DNA of 12,896 nucleotides from Cohaesibacteraceae bacterium (GCA_016764535.1 JAESRR010000194.1:1-12896); one strand, 5' to 3'. Shown: positions 1 through 8,272, counted from the stretch's first letter. Numbers and translations: made by a program. The notes: generated by a model not told the origin, from the letters alone.

Positions 1-97
1 AGCTTGGGGTCCACGCAAAGGATCAAAGGTTTAGAATAGAATCAACTGGGAAAGCATATTTTGATGAGTCAAACATTCCAAAAGATGAGTATGATCT
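1..97. other. Sequence unrelated to tsaD at the left edge (possible chimera)
   Basis: Left of base 97 the tsaD reading frame loses all family similarity and the DNA becomes AT-richer. On the plus strand, only the frame beginning at base 3 is open. It reads plausibly as protein (for example [19 protein letters not shown]) and runs on through the junction. The window also begins with AGCTT, the remnant left by HindIII cleavage, and a GATC lies at 93-96 next to the breakpoint. The RFRIES-TG string loosely recalls phage tail-fibre proteins, but I cannot assign it. The foreign origin is inferred from the broken TsaD match. Confidence 0.5.
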
Positions 98-643
98 TTT
101 AGCTGTTTTATCAAAAGCTTCACCGAGAGCATCGTCAATCGTTGTCCCCCAGCGTTCATATTTTCCAACACCTTTTACCAGCAGTATCTGGGTGTGGCCG
201 CCCGATACCAACAATAATAAATAGGGAAATTGAATTGCGTGGGTTAGTCGGGCCGTTAGCGCATGGCCCTCAAGATGGTTGATCGCAAGCAGTGGTTTCC
301 TCGTATAACTGGCGATGGCTTTTGCCGTCATCAAACCAACCAGCACGCCACCGATCAAACCCGGCCCCGAAGTCACCGCAATACCATCAACCTGGTCCAG
401 ACGAACATCAGCTTCTTTCATCGCCTGTTTGATTATTCCGTCAATAATATTTACGTGGGCACGTGCAGCAATTTCGGGAACCACGCCGCCAAATTCGGCA
501 TGGTCCTCTATTTGGCTATACACACAATTTGACAGAACATGGCCGATACCATGCTCATCTCGATGCACAAGCGCTGCGGCGGTTTCGTCGCAGCTGGTCT
601 CCAAACCTAAAACGATCATTGCGTAAGCCGGTTTTTCCTGCAT
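23..643 (-). CDS. tsaD: tRNA N6-threonylcarbamoyladenosine transferase TsaD, 3' part replaced (broken)
   Basis: TsaD transfers the threonylcarbamoyl group to A37 of ANN-decoding tRNAs, working with TsaB and TsaE in the cytoplasm. The N-terminal half is unmistakable: [14 protein letters not shown] (residues 13-26), [11 protein letters not shown] (53-63), the metal-binding HxxxH in NHLEGH (His123, His127), VSGGHTQI (147-154) and [13 protein letters not shown] (170-182). The family normally continues with LLGLPYPGGP for another 150 or more residues. Here residue 183 onward is an unrelated 24-residue tail ending at a TGA. The break maps to about base 97. The start is either ATG 643 or ATG 619 (residue 9, [12 protein letters not shown]), and the latter fits the usual family start better. 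Neither has a well-spaced Shine-Dalgarno. The gene is divergent from hemC, as in many Alphaproteobacteria. Because it is normally essential, an artefactual junction is more likely than a real truncation. Confidence 0.9.
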   Translation of the reverse strand: MQEKPAYAMIVLGLETSCDETAAALVHRDEHGIGHVLSNCVYSQIEDHAEFGGVVPEIAARAHVNIIDGIIKQAMKEADVRLDQVDGIAVTSGPGLIGGVLVGLMTAKAIASYTRKPLLAINHLEGHALTARLTHAIQFPYLLLLVSGGHTQILLVKGVGKYERWGTTIDDALGEAFDKTAKRSYSSFGMFDSSKYAFPVDSILNL

Positions 644-719
644 AAGTCGCGAAAACGGATAGCGTCAACAATCTTCACGAAGGACGCTCTCCCACGGCGT
701 AACATCCAGGGCCATATTG

Positions 720-1661
720 ATGCAAACAAAACCCGTTCGAATTGGTACACGCGGTAGTAAACTTGCCGTCGCTCAGGCGGAAGAAACCCGGGCTCGCCTT
801 ATGCAGGCACATAATTTACAGCAACATGATTTTGAAATTGTAGTGATTTCAACTGAAGGTGACCGCATTCAGGATCGCGCTTTGTCTGAAGTTGGTGGCA
901 AGGGGTTGTTCACAGAAGATATCGAATCGCGTTTGCTGGACGGCAGTGTCGACATTGCAGCCCATTCATCCAAGGATATGCCAAACGAACTTCCGCAAAA
1001 CCTGGTTCTTTCAACATTTTTGCCACGTGAGGATGTACGGGACGCATTCATATCCAACAAATATAAAACCCTGGACGATATGCCGATCGGATCTGTGTTG
1101 GGAACTTCGTCGCTACGTCGGCAAGCAATAGTCAAGAGCCTTCGTCCGGATTTGAAAATTGTAATCTATCGCGGCAATGTACAAACCAGATTGCGTAAAC
1201 TGGAAGAAGGCGTCGCTGATGCAACGCTTCTTGCATGTGCAGGATTGCGCAGATTAAACAATGATCATCTGATTACCAACGCACTTGAAACTGAACAATT
1301 TCTTCCTGCCGTTGGCCAGGGCGCAATTTGTCTGGAAGTTAATGAAAACAACGCACCCATACTGAAATTGTTGACCGCGATTAATGATCAGGTGACAATG
1401 GATGAGCTAACCCTGGAACGTGCTTTTCTTGGAGATCTTGATGGGTCGTGTCGCACGCCAATCGCTGGTTTGGCGCGCGTTGAGGGAAATGAAATTTCCT
1501 TCAGGGGTCAGATTTTGCTTCCCGATGGCACTGAAAACCATTTTGTAACGATCAGGGGCTCTCGAGCAGACGTCGTCAAACTGGGCAGGGAAGCTGCAAG
1601 CCAGCTTAAAGAAATTGCCGGACCGGAGTTTCTTGAAAAACTGGCACAACAAATGGTATGA
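720..1661 (+). CDS. hemC: Porphobilinogen deaminase (hydroxymethylbilane synthase)
   Basis: HemC polymerises four porphobilinogen molecules into hydroxymethylbilane in cytoplasmic tetrapyrrole synthesis. The 313-residue product has the usual family length. It shows the N-terminal IGTRGSKLAVAQA (8-20), GGKGLFTEDIE, the active-site HSSKDMP loop with the catalytic Asp, GTSSLRRQA with the substrate-binding arginines, and RGNVQTRLRKL. The dipyrromethane-cofactor cysteine is in LDGSCRTPIAG (Cys244, bases 1449-1451). I chose ATG 720 rather than the in-frame TTG at 717, because CAGGG at 706-710 gives a normal Shine-Dalgarno distance of about nine bases and the TTG would add only one residue. The stop overlaps the hemD start (ATGA at 1658-1661), indicating translational coupling. 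No base or codon anomalies are evident. The 76 bases shared with divergent tsaD must hold both promoters. Confidence 0.97.
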   Translation: MQTKPVRIGTRGSKLAVAQAEETRARLMQAHNLQQHDFEIVVISTEGDRIQDRALSEVGGKGLFTEDIESRLLDGSVDIAAHSSKDMPNELPQNLVLSTFLPREDVRDAFISNKYKTLDDMPIGSVLGTSSLRRQAIVKSLRPDLKIVIYRGNVQTRLRKLEEGVADATLLACAGLRRLNNDHLITNALETEQFLPAVGQGAICLEVNENNAPILKLLTAINDQVTMDELTLERAFLGDLDGSCRTPIAGLARVEGNEISFRGQILLPDGTENHFVTIRGSRADVVKLGREAASQLKEIAGPEFLEKLAQQMV

Positions 1662-2362
1662 AACTTCTTCTCACGCGACCGGAACCAGGTCTTACAGAAA
1701 CATCACAAAGCCTCATCAGCGCAGGCCATGATGTGATATGTGAACCTCTATTCAGTTGTGAGCCCATTGCCCACCCGTCTCTTGATTTGTCACATTATTC
1801 AGGACTTGTATTCACCAGTTCAAACGGTGTTCGGACCTTTAATCACGACGATGAAAAATCCGATATTGCGACCTTCACCGTCGGTGACAAAACCGCGAGT
1901 ATTGCTGTTAAAGCAAACTATTCCCGGGTACTGAGTGCATCGGGCAATGTTACCCGATTGACCGAACTTGTTCAAAACACTCTAAAATCAAAAACCGATA
2001 AGTTATTATACGTTGCAGGTGTTGAGCGGGCAGGTTCTCTCGACCAGGATCTGGAAAAACTTGGCTATCGGGTTCAATTGCTCGAGACCTATCGGATGGT
2101 CCCCAAAATCTGTTTAACCTTCCAAACAGTGGTCGCGTTCCAAAATCAGCAAATATCCGGAATTCTTTTTTATTCCCCGCGTGCCGCCAGATTATTTTGT
2201 AACCTTGCGCGTAATCAGCTGGATCTGAATACCCTAAAAAGGATCACGGCATTCTGCCTTTCCGCTCGTGTTGCTGGCGAACTTGATGTTCAATTTGAAA
2301 AAACATGTGTTGCAGAACTGCCGGATGAAACTTCAATTCTTGACCTGGTTGCACAAACATGA
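1658..2362 (+). CDS. hemD: Uroporphyrinogen-III synthase
   Basis: HemD cyclises hydroxymethylbilane with inversion of ring D to give uroporphyrinogen III, the branch point to haem, sirohaem and cobalamin. The family is poorly conserved. The product of 234 residues has the expected size and its landmarks: LLLTRPEPG (3-11), the VFTSSNGVR segment (51-59), TVGDKTA (74-80), LLYVAGVERAG in the second domain, the YRM hinge strand, and FYSPRAAR near the C-terminus. The start overlaps the hemC stop by four bases, so it is probably translated by coupled reinitiation. Position directly after hemC supports the assignment independently of the weak sequence conservation. It is followed by a 134-base gap before the next gene of the cluster. 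Confidence 0.94.
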   Translation: MKLLLTRPEPGLTETSQSLISAGHDVICEPLFSCEPIAHPSLDLSHYSGLVFTSSNGVRTFNHDDEKSDIATFTVGDKTASIAVKANYSRVLSASGNVTRLTELVQNTLKSKTDKLLYVAGVERAGSLDQDLEKLGYRVQLLETYRMVPKICLTFQTVVAFQNQQISGILFYSPRAARLFCNLARNQLDLNTLKRITAFCLSARVAGELDVQFEKTCVAELPDETSILDLVAQT

Positions 2363-2392
2363 AACCAGAACCTGAAACCTGTTAAAGTTGGT

Positions 2393-2410
2393 ATGTCCCA
2401 TATTGGACAT
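2393..2410. promoter_or_regulatory. 18-base interrupted palindrome, candidate operator
   Basis: ATGTCC at 2393-2398 and GGACAT at 2405-2410 are exact inverted repeats around the six-base centre CATATT. The site lies in the hemD-to-Mic60-like gap, seven bases upstream of a possible -35 box. There is no following T-run, so a terminator is unlikely. A dimeric regulator site is a reasonable guess; the regulator is not known. Confidence 0.35.
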
Positions 2411-2416
2411 TTAAAT

Positions 2417-2445
2417 TTGCCACGAACACACCATATTTGTACTTT
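2417..2445 (+). promoter_or_regulatory. Candidate sigma-70 promoter for the Mic60-like/hemY pair
   Basis: TTGCCA (2417-2422, five of six matches to TTGACA), then a 17-base spacer, then TACTTT (2440-2445, a weak -10). It would start transcription about 45 bases before ATG 2497. It is plausible because the gap after hemD is long for a simple operon, but the -10 is poor. Confidence 0.25.
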
Positions 2446-2496
2446 GTAGATGCTTTGTAACGCAGCATGCAGTGAACCTGACAATTTGAGGAAAAC

Positions 2497-3906
2497 ATGG
2501 CAAAACGCCCCTCCAAACCAACTGGTAATAAACCCAAAAAAACTGCGCCAAAAAGCGCTGCAAAAACACAAAACGAACCTGACGGTATAATTATTGAAGC
2601 GAAAGCAACGGTAATTCCTAAAGGCAATAATGATATTTCTGATTCCATTATTGTTGATAAAGTAGAGACCAACAATAAGGCTCCGGAATTGAAACAGGAA
2701 ATCCAACCGCAAAAATCAGGCATAACAGGTCATATTATGCTGGCTGGATTGATCGGTGGTACACTTACACTTGCTGGATTTTATGCTCTGCAATCCAAAG
2801 GGATTATTCCTGTTCCTCCCAATACTCAATTTGAACAAAATATAGCAGACCAACAGCAGCTGGTCACAACGCAAGGAACCATATCCCGGCTTGCCAATTT
2901 GAATACTGCCAGTCTCAAAAAAATTGAACAACGTATCAGTGTTCTGGAAAACAGCAGAACGGAACTGCAGGCTTCGCTGGACAAATTAACGCAGCAGGTC
3001 GCGGAAACCGCAATCGTTGAGAATTCCACCATCCCGGCAATAACACCGGACTTGTCTCTTTTCGAAAACAAACTTGAGGGATTTGGTCAGGCAATCAAAT
3101 CACTCGAATCTCAATTTGGAAATTCAGGCGATCTTTCAAAGGCATTGCGCGATGAATTGGCTGCGGCAGGTGAACTTGCCAGCCAAAATATGGAAAAGCT
3201 CAAATCTCGCCTTTCTTCGCTGAGTGATACCGTTCAAACGTCTGGCAATGAGGCGTTAAAACAAGCCGATCGTCGGATCAATACGATCGTGGAAGACCTT
3301 TCCACCGTCAGGAAAACTGTTTCCGGTTCCCTTGGTGAATTGGGACAGCGCATCAATGCTCTTGAAATCGCGATAAAAAGCGACGCGTTGCTGCAGTCTG
3401 CAAAAACAATCGCAAAAAGCGCGCTTGATGCTGATATCCGGGCTGGCCGCTCATATGAAACATCTCTTCAAACCTTTGCATCTGTTGCTGGTCACAATCA
3501 GATCCTCAATGTACTGGCCAGGCATGCAAAAACCGGGGTTCTAACTCCCGCACAGTTTCTCAATAAGTTTGAAATTTTGTCGCAGGATATCGAGAATACT
3601 CTCAACACCGGACAGGCAAATAATGCTCTGGATGGCTTTTGGAACAGTGCAAAAAGCCTGGTAAGCATTCGACAGACCGGGGCAATTGAAGGCGAAAACC
3701 CAAAAGCACGTATGTCCCGAATAAGAGAGTTGATCAGGAATAATTTGTTTAGTGATGCTGTGATAGAACTGGACGCACTTGCAAGTCAACTTGATGAAGC
3801 GGAAATTGTTGTAGATATTACCAAATTCAGATCCAGGTTGAGTAATAAAATTGTGGTTCACAATGCATTGAACGCACTCCTACAAGCTACAAACTCCACC
3901 AACTAG
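2497..3906 (+). CDS. Mitofilin/Mic60-like inner-membrane protein (COG4223 type)
   Basis: This is a 469-residue single-pass membrane protein occupying the place between hemD and hemY where Alphaproteobacteria carry a Mic60 (mitofilin) homologue. It has a Lys/Pro-rich cytoplasmic N-terminus (1-75), one membrane segment (about 77-98, GHIMLAGLIGGTLTLAGFYA), and a long heptad-rich stretch (about 115-300) predicted to be coiled coil in the periplasm. A C-terminal helical region (about 310-469) ends in the mitofilin-like part. By family analogy the protein shapes the membrane and tethers inner to outer membrane, and has been linked to intracytoplasmic membranes. Its link to haem synthesis is only by neighbourhood here. 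ATG 2497 follows GAGGAAAAC, a good Shine-Dalgarno. Sequence similarity in this family is low, so topology and position carry most of the assignment. Confidence 0.8.
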   Translation: MAKRPSKPTGNKPKKTAPKSAAKTQNEPDGIIIEAKATVIPKGNNDISDSIIVDKVETNNKAPELKQEIQPQKSGITGHIMLAGLIGGTLTLAGFYALQSKGIIPVPPNTQFEQNIADQQQLVTTQGTISRLANLNTASLKKIEQRISVLENSRTELQASLDKLTQQVAETAIVENSTIPAITPDLSLFENKLEGFGQAIKSLESQFGNSGDLSKALRDELAAAGELASQNMEKLKSRLSSLSDTVQTSGNEALKQADRRINTIVEDLSTVRKTVSGSLGELGQRINALEIAIKSDALLQSAKTIAKSALDADIRAGRSYETSLQTFASVAGHNQILNVLARHAKTGVLTPAQFLNKFEILSQDIENTLNTGQANNALDGFWNSAKSLVSIRQTGAIEGENPKARMSRIRELIRNNLFSDAVIELDALASQLDEAEIVVDITKFRSRLSNKIVVHNALNALLQATNSTN

Positions 3907-3926
3907 ACCGAAAACAGGACAGAAGC

Positions 3927-5636
3927 ATGATTCGCGTTATCATTTTTTTTGCAGTTCTTTTTGCCCTTGCAATCGGTGCAACCTGGCTCGCCGATCGTCC
4001 CGGAGTTGTTGACATCACCTGGCAGGGCTATGTCATTTCGACCAGCCTGATGACGGCACTTGTAGCGATACTGGGAATTATTGTTTCCAGCCTGATAGTG
4101 TGGAGCTTGTTGCGACACATCTGGCAGTCGCCCAAAATCATGCTGGGATATTTCCAGTCGCGAAAAAGAGATAAGGGATATCGCGCTCTTTCACGCGGGT
4201 TTCTGGCTATCGGGGCGGATGATAGAAAAGCAGCACATAAGCATGCGCTGGAGGCACAAAAACTGGTTTCAGATGAACCAATGACTTTGATGCTTGCTGC
4301 TCAAACTGCGCAGTTGCATGGCGATACCGCGGCAGCAAGGCAGGCTTTTGAAGTTATGCTGGAAGTTCCTGAAACAAGAGCTCTTGGACTTCGTGGCCTG
4401 TTTATTGAAGCACAACGGCATGATGAGCCGGAAGCCGCCCGACATTTTGCTTCAGAAGCTTTTGAAAACCGTCATGCACCTCTTTGGGCAGGGCTGGCAT
4501 TGTTTGATATGCAAACAGCCAATCAAAACTGGCAGGGCGCGCTCAAAACACTGGCACGTAATCTCGAACGCAAACATATTGATAAAAACAGTGCCAAACG
4601 CATGCGCGCGGTTCTACTAACCGGGCAGGGCCTCGAAATGGAGAATCCCTCTCCCCAGTCTGCTCGTACGGCAGCTCTTGAAGCCCACAGACTTGCACCG
4701 GGTCTTGTCCCGGCTTCACTGCTTGCTGCCCGACTTCTCGTTCGTTTGACCGAGGCCCGTCGCGCGGGGAAAATTATTCTTACAACCTGGAAGCTTAATC
4801 CGCACCCCGATTTGGCCCATGCATATGCAAATCTGCAACCTGGTGCTTCGGCCCAGGATAAACTCAAGCGAACAAAGACCCTCACGGCTTCGAATTCGAC
4901 TATTCTGGAATCCAGAATTGCTCTTGCAACAGTGTTGCTGAAAGCCAGTGAATGGAAAACAGCACGAACCCTGCTGGAAGAGCTGACTCGTACCGCACTA
5001 TCACAACGCATATGCCTGTTGATGGCAGATCTTGAAGAAAGTGAACACGGAGACCCTGGTCGCGCCCATGCGTGGATGGCCAGAGCTATCCGCGCGGCCC
5101 GTGATCCACAATGGATTGCTGACGGAATGGCATCAGATCACTGGGCACCGGTTTCACCTGTGACAGGTAAACTGGATGCATTCAACTGGACTATTCCTGC
5201 TGAAACAACCAGTCCGGCAATTCTCGAAGATTTTAACGATGGCATTCCTCTACTCGCTACCGCGAGTACCACAGACGTGTCATCCAATACGTCAGGTGCT
5301 TCCGATCCTGTTGCCGATATCAAGGAAATGGATCAGGCAATTTCCGGGGGAAAAATCGCGGAACCGGTGACAGAAGATCCCATTGAAACTAGTGCTGCTA
5401 CTGCTGAACAACAGATCCAGTCCGATGTGGTTGTCCATGCCGAACCTGCAAATGACGATATGGAACCAGAGGCCAGCCAAACAAAGCCATCGCAGACCAA
5501 AATCAGTTCAGCTAAAGATTCGGATTTGGAAATCATAACCGACGTTGAATTCCCCCTATCTCATGTGCCGGATGACCCGGGACCGGAAAGCGAAAAAGTG
5601 ACCGGAGAACCGAAACAAAAATTCAAATTATTCTAG
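3927..5636 (+). CDS. hemY: HemY-type TPR membrane protein of the haem cluster
   Basis: This HemY-type protein is an inner-membrane protein with two N-terminal membrane segments (about 3-21 and 38-62), a short basic linker (QSRKRDKGYRALSRGFLAIG), and a helical TPR-like region (about 95-410) rich in alanine and paired helices. A conserved tryptophan-rich element WAPVSPVTGKLDAFNW (about 409-424) closes the HemY domain. The exact function of the family is unsettled. It is associated with late haem or protoporphyrin metabolism and is unrelated to the Bacillus HemY oxidase. After the conserved element comes a roughly 145-residue low-complexity acidic tail rich in Ser, Thr, Glu, Asp and Pro, ending in KQKFKLF; it is probably disordered. 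ATG 3927 follows AGGA with seven bases of spacing. The gap from the Mic60-like gene is 20 bases, so the two are probably co-transcribed. Confidence 0.9.
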   Translation: MIRVIIFFAVLFALAIGATWLADRPGVVDITWQGYVISTSLMTALVAILGIIVSSLIVWSLLRHIWQSPKIMLGYFQSRKRDKGYRALSRGFLAIGADDRKAAHKHALEAQKLVSDEPMTLMLAAQTAQLHGDTAAARQAFEVMLEVPETRALGLRGLFIEAQRHDEPEAARHFASEAFENRHAPLWAGLALFDMQTANQNWQGALKTLARNLERKHIDKNSAKRMRAVLLTGQGLEMENPSPQSARTAALEAHRLAPGLVPASLLAARLLVRLTEARRAGKIILTTWKLNPHPDLAHAYANLQPGASAQDKLKRTKTLTASNSTILESRIALATVLLKASEWKTARTLLEELTRTALSQRICLLMADLEESEHGDPGRAHAWMARAIRAARDPQWIADGMASDHWAPVSPVTGKLDAFNWTIPAETTSPAILEDFNDGIPLLATASTTDVSSNTSGASDPVADIKEMDQAISGGKIAEPVTEDPIETSAATAEQQIQSDVVVHAEPANDDMEPEASQTKPSQTKISSAKDSDLEIITDVEFPLSHVPDDPGPESEKVTGEPKQKFKLF

Positions 5637-5778
5637 CGGATTTGAACACTGGATTGATTTGATTTTATTTCAAGAGTTGCACGTCTACTTGCATAAGTTT
5701 GTTGTTCCCGGTAACTAAAGCAGACCATCGGTTCAAATTGCAATCAGTTTTGACTGGTGCAAATCGTATTGACGGAAT

Positions 5779-5854
<76 letters not shown>

Positions 5855-6003
5855 TTCCTGAATATGGAAATCTGACCCAAATTTCAGGCTGTCGATTCCT
5901 CACATATTTGTATCGGGACACTTCATTGACATGGCTCGCCAGTACCGACACGCCTGACTATTCATCATTCAAAAATTAGCGAGCCTGAGAATGATGTTTC
6001 AAT

Positions 6004-6020
6004 CCTTGATTCAATCAAGG
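6004..6020. repeat. 17-base perfect palindrome
   Basis: CCTTGATT, a central C, then AATCAAGG: eight paired bases with a one-base centre, 150 bases downstream of the tRNA. The lack of a loop argues for a protein-binding site rather than an RNA hairpin. No regulator can be named. Confidence 0.4.
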
Positions 6021-6134
6021 TTAATAATGGTAAATTTGGGTAATAATTTTATCGATATATCTTGAGTTATCTCTCAATTCGATGTTTTGATAGCCAAAAT
6101 TAATAAACAATTTGAATAAATCGTGACGTAAATC

Positions 6135-6155
6135 CACAATTCAGCAGTAATTGTG
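6135..6155. repeat. Inverted repeat, 7-bp stem and 7-base loop
   Basis: CACAATT (6135-6141) pairs exactly with AATTGTG (6149-6155) around CAGCAGT. There is no T-run after it on either strand, so it is a weak terminator candidate at best. Confidence 0.3.
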
Positions 6156-6643
6156 CTGTGCCCAAATCAAGCGAGAATCTCTGTTTGGATAGAATTGCCG
6201 TAATGTTGTACACGTCCAAAATATCAGCACACCGTACAGATTTATAAGTGTTCAATTAAACGTGTGATGAGATCCTGATCGTCATTTGATCAACCGATAG
6301 ATTGCCTCATATGACTTCAGATAATGTCATTGGAACAGCAGATCTCTAATTCATTCATCAGAAACCCTGTTCGCTCATTCCAGTTGCCAGGAGAAATATC
6401 CCGGGCATCGCGATCGAGCAGCGTTGCAATACATTGGCAAAACTTGTTGAAGAATATTCAATCGGATTGGATATACCCAAATGCCAATTCGCACCATTTG
6501 GGTTTATTTCTTGCAAACAGCTCACGAAGAAGAATGATCAAAAAATCCACGATCACTCACCATTTTTGTCAACACGAAAATTCCCAAAAGAAAGAACAAA
6601 ACTAATGAACCAACTCCAGCAATAATCATCCTTTCATCGGATG

Positions 6644-7399
6644 TCAGGCGCCCGTATTTTCAGAAGTTGTGGTGTAGCGTTTTGCAACAAATTGAGTAAC
6701 GTCCAAAACCAGTTTTTCGATATTACTCATGTAAAATCCTGAACTGTTAAAACAGTTCAATTCAATGATCTTCAATTCACCATCATGTTCACAAACATCC
6801 ATCGCAAAAACATTTGCCGGTGACCATTTTCTTGTCATGAGTTCAGCAAATTCAATAACATTTTTTGGAATATGTGGATCCTGCGACAAACGAAGATTAT
6901 GTCTATATTGACTGCCGGTCGAAACCCGTCCCTCTACGAAGAACAACCGCCATTCACGTCCAATGTTTTTGGGTTTTGAAACAATAATTGGTGTGTCTCC
7001 ACGCAATATATAATTACCGATACTAACTTTCCTAAACCATTTACTGATTTTACCAAATTCAACAACATCACCTGCAAATTCCTTGTGATCTCCCTGCGGC
7101 CTCACGAAGAACAATTGATCGCTGTCGTGTTCCCTTTTTGAAAATATCTCAATGGTCGAGTTTTCAGATTGGTAGTTGAGTGAGTGCTCGCCATAGTGAT
7201 TGTTGCAGGAGGACATGGAGAACGCTTCATCGTCAAGAAACGCACCAGGAGACCATGCCCCTTCTTTGAGGACGTTTTCAATAAATCGTGTTGCTCCATA
7301 AGCAATCATTGGGCCGTCCCAATTGACTTGCGGTAACTCATCTGAAAATGGAACGTGGTAAAAATGCAAGATACGGAATTTTGTAAGAGTTGAATGCAC
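6644..7399 (-). CDS. ATP-grasp domain protein, R2K clade
   Basis: A 251-residue protein that I read as an R2K-clade ATP-grasp enzyme, a family of predicted carboxylate-amine/thiol ligases with unknown substrates that is often phage- or element-encoded. The N-terminal part has VNWDGPMIAYGATRFI (26-40), W-x-PGAFLDDEAF (49-60) and NHYGEHSLN (67-75). The ATP-grasp core shows FFVRPQGDHKEFAGDV (97-112), REWRLFFVEGRV (148-159) with SQYR (163-166), and the metal-binding strand IIELNCFNSSGFY (211-223). The start is GTG 7399; an in-frame TGA lies two codons upstream, so no longer start exists, and no clear Shine-Dalgarno is seen. It stands alone, more than 700 bases from any other gene on either side, so no partner or precursor peptide is evident. 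Peptide or small-molecule modification is inference only. Confidence 0.8.
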   Translation of the reverse strand: MHSTLTKFRILHFYHVPFSDELPQVNWDGPMIAYGATRFIENVLKEGAWSPGAFLDDEAFSMSSCNNHYGEHSLNYQSENSTIEIFSKREHDSDQLFFVRPQGDHKEFAGDVVEFGKISKWFRKVSIGNYILRGDTPIIVSKPKNIGREWRLFFVEGRVSTGSQYRHNLRLSQDPHIPKNVIEFAELMTRKWSPANVFAMDVCEHDGELKIIELNCFNSSGFYMSNIEKLVLDVTQFVAKRYTTTSENTGA

Positions 7400-8230
7400 T
7401 TTTCAACTGACCAAATTCGTGCTGATTACCCAGATTATCATGCACGACCCAAAGATTTTTTCTATCATTTTGATTTACTCCGGGAGCCAGCCTGCATTAA
7501 ATTTACATTTATCAAGTTGAACAAAGACCAACATAATTAAGATGACGCCAGCCTGGTTATTACTTTGGTCCGGAACAATGTTTCAAAATTTGATTCAATA
7601 ATTTTCTATTTTGGTAATTGAAGGTAACAGATCCGGTAAAATTGGATAATTGTCTTCAATTGGTTAGTTGGAAAAATGACAATAACTCATTGGATTCAAC
7701 ATTGATTGGTATTTATTCGTGTTACAAAGAATTTCGTGCCCTGCCCGATACAGGCATTTAATGAAGACGAAATTTGTTGAAATCCCCGCGACAGATTGTA
7801 TGTAAATAAACATCCGACCCGAGGTTCATCCACCGATTCCTGTGGCAAATCAGTCTGCCAGATCATTTTGTAAGTAAGTCGGCTGATGGTTTTGGCACGA
7901 TCACAGAGATGTTTATCGCTTCGTTCTAACTGGCTACCTGGATGAATTGTGGGTTGCGTAATTTTAGCCGAAACCCGTGATTTCTCATTTTCAAAATTAC
8001 ATTCCACTCAATCACATCGCTTCCAGTTCCATACTTCATCACGCGATTCCGATCTGACTGACACCACGTTTTTCTGGAATTTATTGCCGGAGATTCCAAA
8101 ATATTTTGCTCCTGGTCATTGTGTTGAGAATATCATGAGTCATCGAATTAGAGTGGTGCTACCTGTCCAAACAGTTTTAATTCCAACTCTACCGAATCTG
8201 TTGGACGGGTTCTGGTTACATGCAATTTTC

Positions 8231-8272
8231 AATTCAATATTCAGATGCCCGTCATAATTCCAATATTGAATT
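8231..8272. repeat. 11-bp inverted repeat with 20-base loop
   Basis: AATTCAATATT (8231-8241) is the exact reverse complement of AATATTGAATT (8262-8272). The loop (8242-8261) is more GC-rich than the stem. It is the longest perfect hairpin I found in the gene-poor region. No T-run follows. Confidence 0.4.

Larger units (their letters stand above)
5855..6643. other. Gene-poor AT-rich spacer after tRNA-Thr
   Basis: No convincing gene. It contains a 17-base palindrome (6004-6020), a 7-bp hairpin (6135-6155), and an open plus-strand frame from 6350 to 6622 without a good start. That frame's middle (NIPGIAIEQRCNTLAKLVEE) looks somewhat protein-like but cannot be assigned. A 5-bp hairpin (6627-6643) abuts the stop codon of the ATP-grasp gene and could help end its transcript. 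Confidence 0.6.

Noticed and set aside
115..120. HindIII site as the chimeric junction of tsaD
   Set aside because: Six conserved TsaD residues (FDKTAK) are encoded beyond it, so the native sequence continues through the site to about base 98.
4523..5011. 162-codon minus-strand ORF inside hemY
   Set aside because: A Ser/Arg/Ala-rich shadow of the real hemY frame; the plus-strand protein is clearly the coding one.
5637..5778. Rho-independent terminator after hemY or a tRNA promoter
   Set aside because: No GC-rich hairpin followed by T-run, and no -35/-10 pair at correct spacing could be found in this gap.
7696..8007. 103-codon minus-strand ORF
   Set aside because: No family resemblance, no supporting start signal, and partly overlapped by an equally long plus-strand ORF (7949-8257).
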